In this document: piece after piece, positions 1 through 7,300 of the stretch
Numbering within the stretch: the stretch's first letter is position 1
Layout of the letters: each line of letters starts with the position of its first letter
NCBI GenBank assembly: GCA_002400405.1
Contig: DHFM01000044.1
Span: 1-15,383, forward strand
Direction of reading: 5' to 3'
Source of the DNA: Candidatus Moranbacteria bacterium UBA4824
GTDB taxonomy: Bacteria > Patescibacteriota > Minisyncoccia > Moranbacterales > UBA2206
Length of the DNA: 15,383 nucleotides
Notes under the pieces: generated by a model
What the model was told of the DNA's origin: nothing
Seen by the model: the letters and a program-made list of their open reading frames with translations, nothing else
Database searches by the model: none
Position numbers and translations under genes: made by a program

Positions 1-964
1 ATATTCCTTCTTTTGGGATGCTTACTCTATTGGCCTTAAACATCACTACGGGCTTTAGCGCAATTTTATATTTTTCTGCAATTTTACGACGATATTGTGA
101 AATAATCAGGGCCGTTAGCGCGCGTTCCATAATCGGCGCATTAATTTGCAAAGTTCGCACATCTTTTGAAAATCCGTCCAAGCGATATTCTTTCAAATCA
201 TAACGATAAATCGCTTTGTCTTTGTATTTTTCCAAAATTTCAGGATATTCCTGCTCGAGTCGAGCTGTGGCTGTAAATTCCAAAAGCACATTGTCCTTTT
301 GACTGTTAGCGTTCAAAATCCACATCACTGTATTTTCCCAATTTCGGCGATCAGCTTCTTCGGTTTTGCTTATTTTGCTATTTGTTTCCGCAGATAGGTT
401 GTGCGCTTCATCCGCAATCAGAACGATTTTCTTGTCCGCAAAATCTTCATAAGTCAAAACATTTTCGCGAGCAAAATTAAAACGAGAATGCAAAAGAGCG
501 GTGGTAGAAAAGATAATGTTTATATCATCATTATTTGCACTTTCGAAATTATCAACTTCCTTGATTTTTATCTCTCGTCCATCTAGTATTATTTTTTCGG
601 CAAACAAATATTTTTTGGAATTTGGATCAAGAAAATTGGCTTTGGTTTTTTGAATGATATTTCCAAGACGAGTGAAGAAAATAAAATTGCGATAACCTTG
701 TTTGTATAAATACAAAATATTTGAAGCCATGATGAGCGTTTTGCCTGAACCAGTTGCCATATTAAACATCAAATGAATTGGTTTTTGTTTTTGGTTATAT
801 TCTTCAAAGTAATAATAGAATCGTCCCAGCGCTTCTTTTTGATATTCGCGCGCCGAAAAAGCCGGATTGAGATTTTTCAAAATATCCGTTTTTTCCGTCG
901 CCTTATTTTTGAAAACATCAGCGCCGGCAAAGTTTTTGTATGAATTAAATTCGTCGTATAACAT
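1..964 (-). CDS. res: Type III restriction enzyme Res subunit (helicase/nuclease), N-terminal 321 residues; runs off the left edge
   Basis: This is the restriction subunit of a type III restriction-modification system: a superfamily 2 ATPase that translocates on DNA and, with Mod, cleaves unmethylated DNA. Translating the minus strand from the ATG at 964-962 (MLYDEFNSYKNFAG...) gives an open frame to the window edge. Walker A MATGSGKT is at residues 69-76, the DEAH box at 185-188 within LIADEAHNLS, and the FTATA motif III at 230-234. The C-terminal helicase motifs and the expected PD-(D/E)xK nuclease domain lie outside the window, so intactness cannot be judged. The start follows the mod stop codon by only 2 nt (965-966), so mod and res are one operon and Res translation probably depends on ribosomes finishing Mod. 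No separate promoter or Shine-Dalgarno motif is evident. Identification is secure from the helicase motifs plus the Mod partner. Confidence 0.93.
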   Translation of the reverse strand, partial: MLYDEFNSYKNFAGADVFKNKATEKTDILKNLNPAFSAREYQKEALGRFYYYFEEYNQKQKPIHLMFNMATGSGKTLIMASNILYLYKQGYRNFIFFTRLGNIIQKTKANFLDPNSKKYLFAEKIILDGREIKIKEVDNFESANNDDINIIFSTTALLHSRFNFARENVLTYEDFADKKIVLIADEAHNLSAETNSKISKTEEADRRNWENTVMWILNANSQKDNVLLEFTATARLEQEYPEILEKYKDKAIYRYDLKEYRLDGFSKDVRTLQINAPIMERALTALIISQYRRKIAEKYKIALKPVVMFKANRVSIPKEGI

Positions 965-966
965 AA

Positions 967-2865
967 TTATTTGCCACTATAGAAGTTTCTATTGAGAACC
1001 TTATCTTCCTTACTCACTTCATATTCTATATCCTCAATCTCGCTTAAATTAACAAAAAGTTGATTCTTGTCTAAACATTCAATTAAAAACTTCTTTTGAT
1101 CGGCAACGCTCAAATCCGCAAAATCTTTGGCGTTAGTGTCAAAAATTTTCATGTCTATTCTCCAGCTTAAAAAAGTATTTTCTTTTAATTGATTCCAAAT
1201 TTTGATTAGTTCCTTGTCTGTTTTTGCATCGCGAATTTTTTCCATCCACCGCTCATTCCATTTAGTGAGTTCCATATAGACAAAATCTCCGCCACCTTTC
1301 CAATTGACATCTTTTGAAATCCCGCCTTGCTCGCCGGCAATAACTTTTTTTAGTCTTGATTCCGGCAAATCATGAATATAATCCATTTGCTCAATTAACA
1401 CATACTGGCGGTTCATCTTGTGAGCCACCGCCCCGGTCGTTCCACTACCACCAAAAAAATCTAAAACTAGATCATCTTCGTTTGTTGCTAAATGAATAAT
1501 TCTCTGTAATAATCTTTCGGGTTTTGGTGTCGCAAAAACTTTTTCACCATTCATTATTTTCATCAACTCTTTTGTTCCTTCTGTAGCTGTTCCAACATCA
1601 TCCCAAATAGTAAAAGGATTTGTCCCCTTCTCTTGAGCTTCAAATTTAAATCTCTTATATTGTGGCTTTGATTTTCCTGTTTTTCCAAAAATAATACGAT
1701 TATCTTTTAAAGCTTCTTTAAATTTTTCTTTTGTCATTCTCCAATGTCTTCCTTCTGGTGGTAAAATTTCTTCTTCTGTATTTGGATTTATAATAGGATA
1801 GGTTAAATTAGGGCGGATATTTGGTGCATCAAACGGATCTGCAACCCAATCTCCTCTAGGATCATTATCTGGATTAGAAAATTTTAGCTCATCAATAGCC
1901 AAAGAATTTAGCTTAAACTTATTTCTATTTTTAGCAAATGTAATTGTGTAATTATGCGCCAGCGAAACATCAATATCATTTTGACTAGATTTTCTATGAT
2001 TCCAAATAAAATCAGCTACGAAATTTTCTCTACCAAAAATTTCATACATAAGTATTTTTAAATAAGCATCCTCATTATCATCAATACTTATAAAAATTAC
2101 TCCATCATCCCTCAATAAAGTTTTCGCTATATCCAATCTATTCTTCATAAAAGTAAGCCACGAGGAATGATTAAAAGAATCATTATACTTAAACCCATCA
2201 TTTCCGGTATTATACGGCGGATCAATATAAATCAATTTCACTTTTCCGGCGAATTCTTTTTTGAGTGAAGCAAGCGCAAGCAAATTATTGCCTTTGATAA
2301 TCAAATTGTCTTTAATCGTACCTTTTTCATCACGACGAAATACTGGATTCCCGCCTTCGCGGGAATGACAAAGGAGATGCTCACCATTTTTGTCTATTCG
2401 CTTGAAATTAGTAAAAACTTTTGGATCAAGCAAAAAAGTAATATCGTCCGGCGCCAATGTTTCGTTATAAAAAATCTCATCTCTTTTTTGATCTTCCTTA
2501 GTCATCCCGCCTTCCAAGATACAATCTTTGTACGGCCAAACCAAAACGACTTCTTTGTTTTCGCTCACATATTCATCACCGACAGTAAAGCCAATTTTGT
2601 TTTTGAAAGCGGTATAAGAATCCGGCAAAAATTGTTTGTTGGATATAAAGCGGATAAATTTTTCTTTATCAAAAATCAATGTTTTTTCTGCCTCAAAAAA
2701 GAAGTGTTGTTTGATCGACTTGTCAGAAAGCAAAAGTTTGATAAGTGTCGGGTCATTCTTGCGAGCCAATTCTTGTGTTTGATTTTTCAAAAGCACGCCG
2801 TCTTGCGAAGCAAGACGCTCATCTTTTTTTAATAAATCCGTGAGTTGTTCAAAAATATTTTTCAT
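967..2865 (-). CDS. mod: Type III restriction-modification DNA methyltransferase Mod (632 aa)
   Basis: Mod methylates an adenine in the recognition site and provides sequence specificity for the Mod-Res complex. The catalytic motif IV DPPY is at residues 215-218 (YIDPPYNTG) and the SAM-binding motif I FGGSG at 471-475 (LDFFGGSGTTG). This IV-before-I order is that of beta-class N6-adenine/N4-cytosine methyltransferases, as in EcoP15I-type Mod. The stretch between them (about 285-440, with DPRGDW, RPNLTYP and GRHWRM) should hold target recognition. Length is normal for the family. Residues 166-176 (CHSREGGNPVF) are a translated palindromic DNA repeat inserted in the linker before the catalytic core without breaking the frame. 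Hand counts show the target-recognition part is more AT-rich (12/60 GC at 2041-2100) than the N-terminal part (24/60 at 2521-2580). The ATG at 2865 follows an A/T-only leader with no Shine-Dalgarno motif. The stop is 2 nt before res. Confidence 0.96.
   Translation of the reverse strand: MKNIFEQLTDLLKKDERLASQDGVLLKNQTQELARKNDPTLIKLLLSDKSIKQHFFFEAEKTLIFDKEKFIRFISNKQFLPDSYTAFKNKIGFTVGDEYVSENKEVVLVWPYKDCILEGGMTKEDQKRDEIFYNETLAPDDITFLLDPKVFTNFKRIDKNGEHLLCHSREGGNPVFRRDEKGTIKDNLIIKGNNLLALASLKKEFAGKVKLIYIDPPYNTGNDGFKYNDSFNHSSWLTFMKNRLDIAKTLLRDDGVIFISIDDNEDAYLKILMYEIFGRENFVADFIWNHRKSSQNDIDVSLAHNYTITFAKNRNKFKLNSLAIDELKFSNPDNDPRGDWVADPFDAPNIRPNLTYPIINPNTEEEILPPEGRHWRMTKEKFKEALKDNRIIFGKTGKSKPQYKRFKFEAQEKGTNPFTIWDDVGTATEGTKELMKIMNGEKVFATPKPERLLQRIIHLATNEDDLVLDFFGGSGTTGAVAHKMNRQYVLIEQMDYIHDLPESRLKKVIAGEQGGISKDVNWKGGGDFVYMELTKWNERWMEKIRDAKTDKELIKIWNQLKENTFLSWRIDMKIFDTNAKDFADLSVADQKKFLIECLDKNQLFVNLSEIEDIEYEVSKEDKVLNRNFYSGK
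2341..2370 (-). repeat. Intragenic palindromic repeat of the 'SREGGNP' type, in frame in mod
   Basis: A perfect 8-bp inverted repeat, ATTCCCGC (2347-2354) and GCGGGAAT (2359-2366), surrounds a 4-nt loop (2355-2358). It is flanked by the usual GTC and CCAG bases of this repeat as read on the minus strand. It is the locally GC-rich island within an AT-rich gene. From general knowledge, this palindrome occurs dispersed in many unrelated bacterial genomes and often appears in predicted proteins as the peptide CHSREGGNP; here it encodes Mod residues 166-176. No second copy was seen in this window. Confidence 0.85.
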
Positions 2866-2891
2866 AGTATAAATATAAATTTTTATTTTTT

Positions 2892-2943
2892 TATAATATC
2901 ATTTATCACAATGATATTATATCACTCTACATAATTTTGACAA
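2892..2943 (-). promoter_or_regulatory. Promoter of mod-res with a 12-bp inverted repeat over the -10 box
   Basis: On the minus strand a -35 box TTGTCA (2938-2943) is followed by a 16-nt spacer and a perfect -10 box TATAAT (2916-2921). The -10 lies in one arm of a perfect 12-bp inverted repeat, TATAATATCATT and its complement, with a 6-nt loop (arms 2892-2903 and 2910-2921). The predicted transcript would start near 2909, about 43 nt before the mod ATG, so the second arm is in the early leader. The position suggests a repressor operator for type III expression. The repeat might instead be simple AT-rich symmetry. Confidence 0.68.
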
Positions 2944-2952
2944 GTCTTGGGC

Positions 2953-2961
2953 TGTGGATAA
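2953..2961 (-). promoter_or_regulatory. Single perfect DnaA-box 9-mer upstream of the mod promoter
   Basis: The minus strand reads TTATCCACA, an exact match to the bacterial DnaA box consensus, 9 nt upstream of the mod -35 box. Only one box was noticed, so this is not an origin. A chance match in 15 kb of AT-rich DNA is quite possible. Confidence 0.3.
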
Positions 2962-2976
2962 CTTTTATTTCCAACC

Positions 2977-3165
2977 TCATCGGCTGGCAGGTTTCCAATC
3001 CTTAATTAACACTCCCCCATGAACGCGCTTGACAACGACTTTCTGCTTTTCTTTCCAGCCAAGATCACGTACAACTTCAATCGGCAGAGTAAGTCCAATC
3101 GATTTTCCTCCGCCAGATTTGGTTAATTTTCTTATATTGTTTTCACTTTGTTTTCTACGAGCCAT
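2977..3165 (-). CDS. AbrB/SpoVT-type (MazE-like fold) small DNA-binding protein (62 aa)
   Basis: This is a very small basic protein whose residues 11-56 match the swapped-hairpin SpoVT-AbrB pattern: IRKLTKSGGGKSIGLTLP, then an acidic/hydrophobic turn (IEVVRDLGW), a beta-strand with lysines (KVVVKRV) and GGVLIKDW. Proteins of this fold bind DNA as dimers and serve as transition-state regulators or as antitoxins that repress their own promoter. No toxin ORF follows; downstream is only the 111-nt gap before mod, so an orphan regulator is more likely than a toxin-antitoxin pair. Just upstream is a promoter with nested CTGAATT inverted repeats, fitting autoregulation. It ends at TGA. It lies between the membrane-protein terminator and the mod promoter, so it forms its own unit and could also act on neighbours; that is inference. 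Confidence 0.85.
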   Translation of the reverse strand: MARRKQSENNIRKLTKSGGGKSIGLTLPIEVVRDLGWKEKQKVVVKRVHGGVLIKDWKPASR

Positions 3166-3180
3166 AATCTCAAAAAATTC

Positions 3181-3241
3181 CTGAATTAATTCAGTAACTA
3201 ATTACTGAATTTTTTTATATCCCCTTTTTTTCCTAACTCAA
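3181..3241 (-). promoter_or_regulatory. Promoter and operator array of the AbrB-like gene
   Basis: On the minus strand, -35 TTGAGT (3236-3241) and -10 TATAAA (3214-3219) are 16 nt apart. Directly downstream are two overlapping perfect symmetries: a 10-bp-arm inverted repeat (AATTCAGTAA at 3188-3197, complement at 3202-3211, 4-nt centre) and the 14-bp palindrome CTGAATTAATTCAG (3181-3194). Together they give three alternating CTGAATT units between the -10 box and the start codon, where bound dimers would block transcription. The arrangement is typical of self-repressing small regulators. Confidence 0.65.
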
Positions 3242-3301
3242 TTCTAGCAAAAAACCGCCCTGCTGTAAAACAAGCGTCATTTTAGAACCTATAGAGAGAA
3301 T

Positions 3302-3336
3302 AAAAAAAACAATTCCGCCTAGACGAAATTGTTTTT
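3302..3336 (-). terminator. Rho-independent terminator of the membrane-protein gene
   Basis: The stem AACAATTCCG (3308-3317) pairs with CGAAATTGTT (3324-3333) with one mismatch around a 6-nt loop. The pairing extends through flanking A/T runs. Read on the minus strand, it is followed by eight T (3309-3302). It begins 18 nt after the stop codon of the upstream gene. The reverse orientation also has a T run, so it may work in both directions. Confidence 0.8.
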
Positions 3337-3353
3337 CTCTCTTTTTCAAAAAA

Positions 3354-4046
3354 TTAACGGTGATGTTCGGTTATTTCTTCTCGCAGTTTTTTGAGCATAA
3401 GTGCCGCCTCATCTTTCCCGCCAAGACCAAAAGCTAATCCTCCAGCTAGTGCCAACATTGCTACTATTCCGATAAAAATCGTACTCACGAGTGATGGGGC
3501 AATTCCAAGCTGAATGAAAGCCGCAAAAATTCCAAAAATCACAATTGACCATTTAGAAATTGTTGCCAAGAGCGTCGCCGACATAATACCAGCTGCGCGC
3601 GTGCTTCCTTTGACAATAGTGTAGACAAAATTTCCCAAAAGAATTACCGCGCCTAAAATAACCACGGCTACTATCACATTTGGAATGTAGAGCAAGATGC
3701 TATTTAGAAATTCCGTCACTTGACTAAGTTTCAAAATATCCGCCGCTGCCATCAAAAAAACTAACACTAGAAACCATTTAACTAGTCCGCCAAAAAAAGC
3801 AGAGATGGTCAAATGCATTTCACTGCCATAAATTCTATTGCTAAGGCCAATTTTTTCTGCCGCCCTATCAACACGAAGAGCTTTCATAAATTTCTCCGCT
3901 AGTTTTCCCACTGCAATGGCGATGATCCAACCAGCCAAAAGCACCAAAAGCGCTCCAATTAAAACTGGCAGAAATTCAATCAGCCGTTGCCCAAGAGTGA
4001 TGAGAGACATCGTGATCGCTTCTCCCCAAGTTTGTACTCCGTTCAT
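3354..4046 (-). CDS. Five-helix membrane protein, mechanosensitive-channel 'conserved TM helix' type (230 aa)
   Basis: This is an integral membrane protein with hydrophobic segments at about residues 24-48, 82-104, 117-142, 160-180 and 185-207 and a short charged C-terminus. The last helix ends in AFGLGGKDEAALMLKK, the glycine-rich signature of the TM-helix proteins usually annotated as small-conductance mechanosensitive channel relatives. It lacks the beta domain of full MscS, so channel function is a family-level inference. A longer frame opens at 4082, but the ATG at 4046 is preferred because AGGAGG (4054-4059 on the minus strand) lies 7 nt upstream, the best ribosome binding site in the window. 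It has its own promoter and terminator, so it is probably a housekeeping or stress gene between two defence loci rather than part of either. Confidence 0.85.
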   Translation of the reverse strand: MNGVQTWGEAITMSLITLGQRLIEFLPVLIGALLVLLAGWIIAIAVGKLAEKFMKALRVDRAAEKIGLSNRIYGSEMHLTISAFFGGLVKWFLVLVFLMAAADILKLSQVTEFLNSILLYIPNVIVAVVILGAVILLGNFVYTIVKGSTRAAGIMSATLLATISKWSIVIFGIFAAFIQLGIAPSLVSTIFIGIVAMLALAGGLAFGLGGKDEAALMLKKLREEITEHHR

Positions 4047-4081
4047 AATTCCACCTCCTTTCATTTTTACCCTGTTAAACA

Positions 4082-4117
4082 AAAAATGTTTACATTTTTA
4101 TTTTGCTAATGCAAAAT
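4082..4117 (-). promoter_or_regulatory. Two small hairpins in the 5' leader of the membrane-protein gene
   Basis: Two perfect inverted repeats lie between the predicted transcript start and the ribosome binding site: AAAAATGT/ACATTTTT (arms 4082-4089 and 4092-4099, 2-nt centre) and ATTTTGC/GCAAAAT (arms 4100-4106 and 4111-4117, 4-nt loop). They sit back to back. They may structure the roughly 100-nt leader or be binding sites. No known riboswitch class is recognised. Confidence 0.4.
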
Positions 4118-4149
4118 ATTTAACAGAGTGAATGTTTATATCTACTCTT

Positions 4150-4178
4150 ATTATACACTCTTTTTGAGTTTGCCACAA
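4150..4178 (-). promoter_or_regulatory. Promoter of the membrane-protein gene
   Basis: On the minus strand, -35 TTGTGG (4173-4178) and a perfect -10 TATAAT (4150-4155) are separated by 17 nt. This gives a leader of about 100 nt before the start codon at 4046. Confidence 0.7.
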
Positions 4179-4188
4179 TAAATTTATT

Positions 4189-4224
4189 AGGTACGTAATG
4201 TATTACGTAATCAATTACTTACCT
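4189..4224. promoter_or_regulatory. Cluster of alternating GTAAT/ATTAC half-sites (putative operator)
   Basis: The core is a perfect inverted repeat, TACGTAAT (4192-4199) and ATTACGTA (4202-4209), around GT. A further ATTAC (4214-4218) follows, and the outer ends AGGTA (4189-4193) and TACCT (4220-4224) are also complementary. The array begins about 10 nt upstream of the -35 box of the membrane-protein promoter, a usual place for an activator or repressor site. Confidence 0.5.
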
Positions 4225-4312
4225 CTCAATTCTACCCTCAAAGAAAATTTTTGGCAAAAACAAATCAATGTGTTAGATTATTTTTAATTAACTGGGGTAT
4301 AATTATCTTAAA

Positions 4313-4336
4313 GTGTTACTTAACGTGTTACTTAAC
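4313..4336. repeat. Tandem 12-bp direct repeat
   Basis: GTGTTACTTAAC occurs twice with no spacer (4313-4324 and 4325-4336), 27 nt beyond the hsdR stop codon. Each unit contains an imperfect dyad (GTTA...TAAC). Its role is unknown; it could be an iteron-like protein site, a scar or a recent slippage duplication. Confidence 0.75.
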
Positions 4337-4363
4337 AAAAAATTATTTCAATCTCTTTTCATT

Positions 4364-7300
4364 TTAAATTTCACTCCAATCCTCCGCCAACATTTCTGCC
4401 TGTTTCAAGACATTTTCTGTGGCGATTTTTTGCATATCCGGAGGATAACCGAATTGGTTCAAGGTTCTTTTCACCAGCACTCGAAGTTTGGCTTGCACAT
4501 TTTTTTTGATTGTCCAATCAATTGAAGTGTTGCTTTTAACTTTCACTACCAAAATTCTCGCCAACTCGCGCAATTTATTATCCCCTAGCGTCATTTTAGC
4601 ACTATCATTATCAGCTAAAGCGTCATAGAAAGCAATTTCATCTTCGGTGAGTCCCATTCCTTCAAAGCGCTGATCTTCTTTTCGAATATCTTTGGCTAAT
4701 TTAATTAATTCTTCAATAACTTGCGCCGCCGTGATTAGATTGTTTTGATATTCCTTGACTACGCGCTCCAACATTTCTGACAACTTGCGACCTTGAATTA
4801 AATTCTTTTTCTGCCGTGATTTTATCTCGTCATTCAAAATCTTTTTCAAAAGTTCCAAGGCTAAATTTTTTCTTTCCATTCCACGTACTTCTTCCAAAAA
4901 TTCATCCGACAAAATTGAAATGTCCGGCTTCTTAATTCCGGCCGCGTCAAAAATATCCACGATACCATCTGACACCACCGCCTTGTCCACAATCTGCCTG
5001 ATAGCTGTTTCAATTTCTTCATCTGATTTTCCACCACCACTCGGTTCAAATTTCACCAAACGCGCCTTCACCGCTTGAAAAAATCCTACCTCATCTTTAA
5101 GATTCATCGCTTGTAAACTTGGCACTGACAAAGCAAAAGATTTTGAAAGCAAATCAACATTGCGCGTAAAACGATTTTTGCCGTCTTCCAAACTCAAAAC
5201 ATGTTCTTGCGCTTCCAAAATAATAGTCATCTTTTCTGAAGTCGAAGCGCCAAAATATTTTTTATAATCCATCCCAGAAAACATCTGCATCACAATTTCA
5301 TGTTTTTCAAGCATCGTCGCAATCGCCTCGCCCTGATCCAAAGTTGGCGCACCTTTCCCACCACTAGCAGAATATACAGCCAAAGCATTTTTGAGTTCTG
5401 TCGCGATACCAATATAATCCACAATCAAACCTCCTGGCTTATCTTTGAAAACTCGATTGACCCGCGCAATGGCCTGCATTAAATTGTGACCTTGCATTTG
5501 TTTATCAATATACATCGTGTGAAGACACGGCGCATCAAAACCAGTGAGCCACATATCCCTAACAATTACTAATTTCAAGGGACTACTTGGATCCTTAAAT
5601 TTTTCGGCGATTTCTTTTCTTTCTTGTTTGGTTGTGCTATGCGGTTGCCAACTTTCCGGGTCAGAAGAACTGGAAGTCATAATAACTCTGATTGTATTTT
5701 TATTCTTATCTATATTTTCCCAGTCCGGACGTAGTTTGATTATTTCTTCATAAAGTTCCACCGCGATTCGACGACTCATCGCCACAATCATTCCCTTTCC
5801 TTCAACCACTTCTTGTCTTTTTCCAAAATGATCCACGATATCAGATGCAATTGTTTTAATTCGCTCATTATGTCCCACAATCGCTTCGAGTTGTGTCCAT
5901 CTGGCTTTAGATTTTTCTTTAGCAGTAGATTCTTCTCCTTCCGTGACGGCTTCTACTTCTGTATCCAATTTAGCCGCCTCTTCCGGTTTCAAATGAATTT
6001 TTGCGAGGCGTGATTCATAGAAAATTCGCACAGTCGCCCCATCCTCCACTGCTTGTGCAATATCATAGACATCTACATAATTTCCAAATACCGCAGGCGT
6101 GGAAGCATCTTCTTTTTCAATTGGCGTACCAGTAAAACCAATAAACGAAGCATTGGGCAAACCATCGCGCAGATATTTCGCAAAGCCATATTTAGTTTTC
6201 AAGCCTATTTCATTCCCCTGTGCATCCTTTTCATAAACATTTTTCGCACCAAAACCATATTGACTGCGATGTGCTTCGTCCGCAATCACGATAATATTTT
6301 TTCGATCAGACAATTGATCAAAAGTTTCACTGCCTTCTTCGGGAAAGAATTTTTGAATGGTGGTGAAAATAATTCCTCCCCCGGCCGTTTTCAATTTCTT
6401 TTTCAAATCATCACGATTTTCTACTTGCACCGGTTCTTGACGCAAAAGTTGTTTGCTCGAAGCAAAAGTTTCAAAAAGTTGATCATCCAAATCATTGCGA
6501 TCTGTGATAACTACAATGGTCGGATTGTCCAAATCCAAAACAATTTTGCCGGCATAGAAAACCATCGAAAGTGATTTCCCTGAGCCCTGCGTATGCCAAA
6601 CCACGCCAGCTTTACGGTTCCCATTTTCTCGAGAAGCAATCTTGCTCGACTCCACCGCTTTTTTGACTGCGTAATATTGATGATAGGCGGATAGAATTTT
6701 AATTGTCTCAATATAGGTCAGACCGGTTTTGGCATCTTCTCGTTTCACTTTTTGAAAGACTGTGAAATTACGAATCAAATCCAACAAAACTTCTTTTTTG
6801 AGCATTCCTTTGATCAAAGTTTCCAATTGTGGAATTGTTTTCTTGTCTTCATCTTTTCCATCGGATGTTTTCCATGAGGCGAAACGCGACCAATTCGCAG
6901 TCAGTGATCCAGCCTTGGCATCCAAGCCATCAGATGCCACCAAAATGGAATTGTAATTGAAAAGTGAAGAAATGGCAGTTTTATAATTTTGAAGTTGCGT
7001 AAAAGCTTTTTTGACAGTAGCATTTTCATCTGCCGGATTTTTTAGTTCCAAAACCACTAAAGGCAATCCATTAACAAAACACACGACATCCGGGCGCTTG
7101 GTCGCCTCTTTTTCTTTGACTGTGAATTGATTGCACACCAAAAATTCATTATTCTCAATGTGGTCAAAATCAATAAGCTGAATTTTGTTTCCACGCACGC
7201 CATCGGCCGCCAAAAATTCCGCGTCGATTCCGTCGACGAGCATTCGGTGAAATTCTTCATTACTTTCAATGAGATTTTGCGAAGCCAAATGCAAAACCGC

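Larger units (their letters stand above)
4047..4363. other. 317-nt non-coding gap between hsdR and the membrane-protein gene
   Basis: The right half holds the end of the type I operon and the left half the leader and promoter of the next gene. Contents in order: ribosome binding site (4051-4060), two leader hairpins (4082-4117), promoter (4150-4178), GTAAT/ATTAC array (4189-4224), a plus-strand TATAAT (4298-4303) without a convincing -35 box, and a tandem 12-bp repeat (4313-4336). No convincing hairpin terminator was found after hsdR, only a T-rich run on the minus strand (4346-4337). No supported ORF or RNA gene was seen. Confidence 0.6.

Noticed and set aside
2365..2832. 155-codon open frame on the plus strand inside mod
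   Set aside because: It lies wholly antisense to mod, whose methyltransferase motifs are certain; the translation is Phe/Ile-rich with no recognisable domain and no ribosome binding site.
2977..3165. Toxin-antitoxin pair with the AbrB-like protein as antitoxin
   Set aside because: No toxin-sized ORF lies next to it on the same strand; the space to mod is 111 nt and holds only promoter elements.
4047..4082. Longer N-terminus for the membrane protein starting at 4082
   Set aside because: The strong AGGAGG at 4054-4059 would fall inside the coding sequence; it fits the ATG at 4046 at 7-nt spacing, so the shorter start is preferred.
4298..4303. Plus-strand promoter driving a small RNA over the tandem repeat
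   Set aside because: A TATAAT is present but no acceptable -35 box at 16-18 nt and no terminator hairpin downstream; evidence is too weak for an RNA gene.
4313..4336. CRISPR-like repeat
   Set aside because: Only two 12-bp units with no spacers and no cas genes in the window.
6053..6574. 173-codon open frame on the plus strand inside hsdR
   Set aside because: It is antisense to the helicase core of hsdR and has the biased Phe/Ile/Arg composition of a shadow frame.
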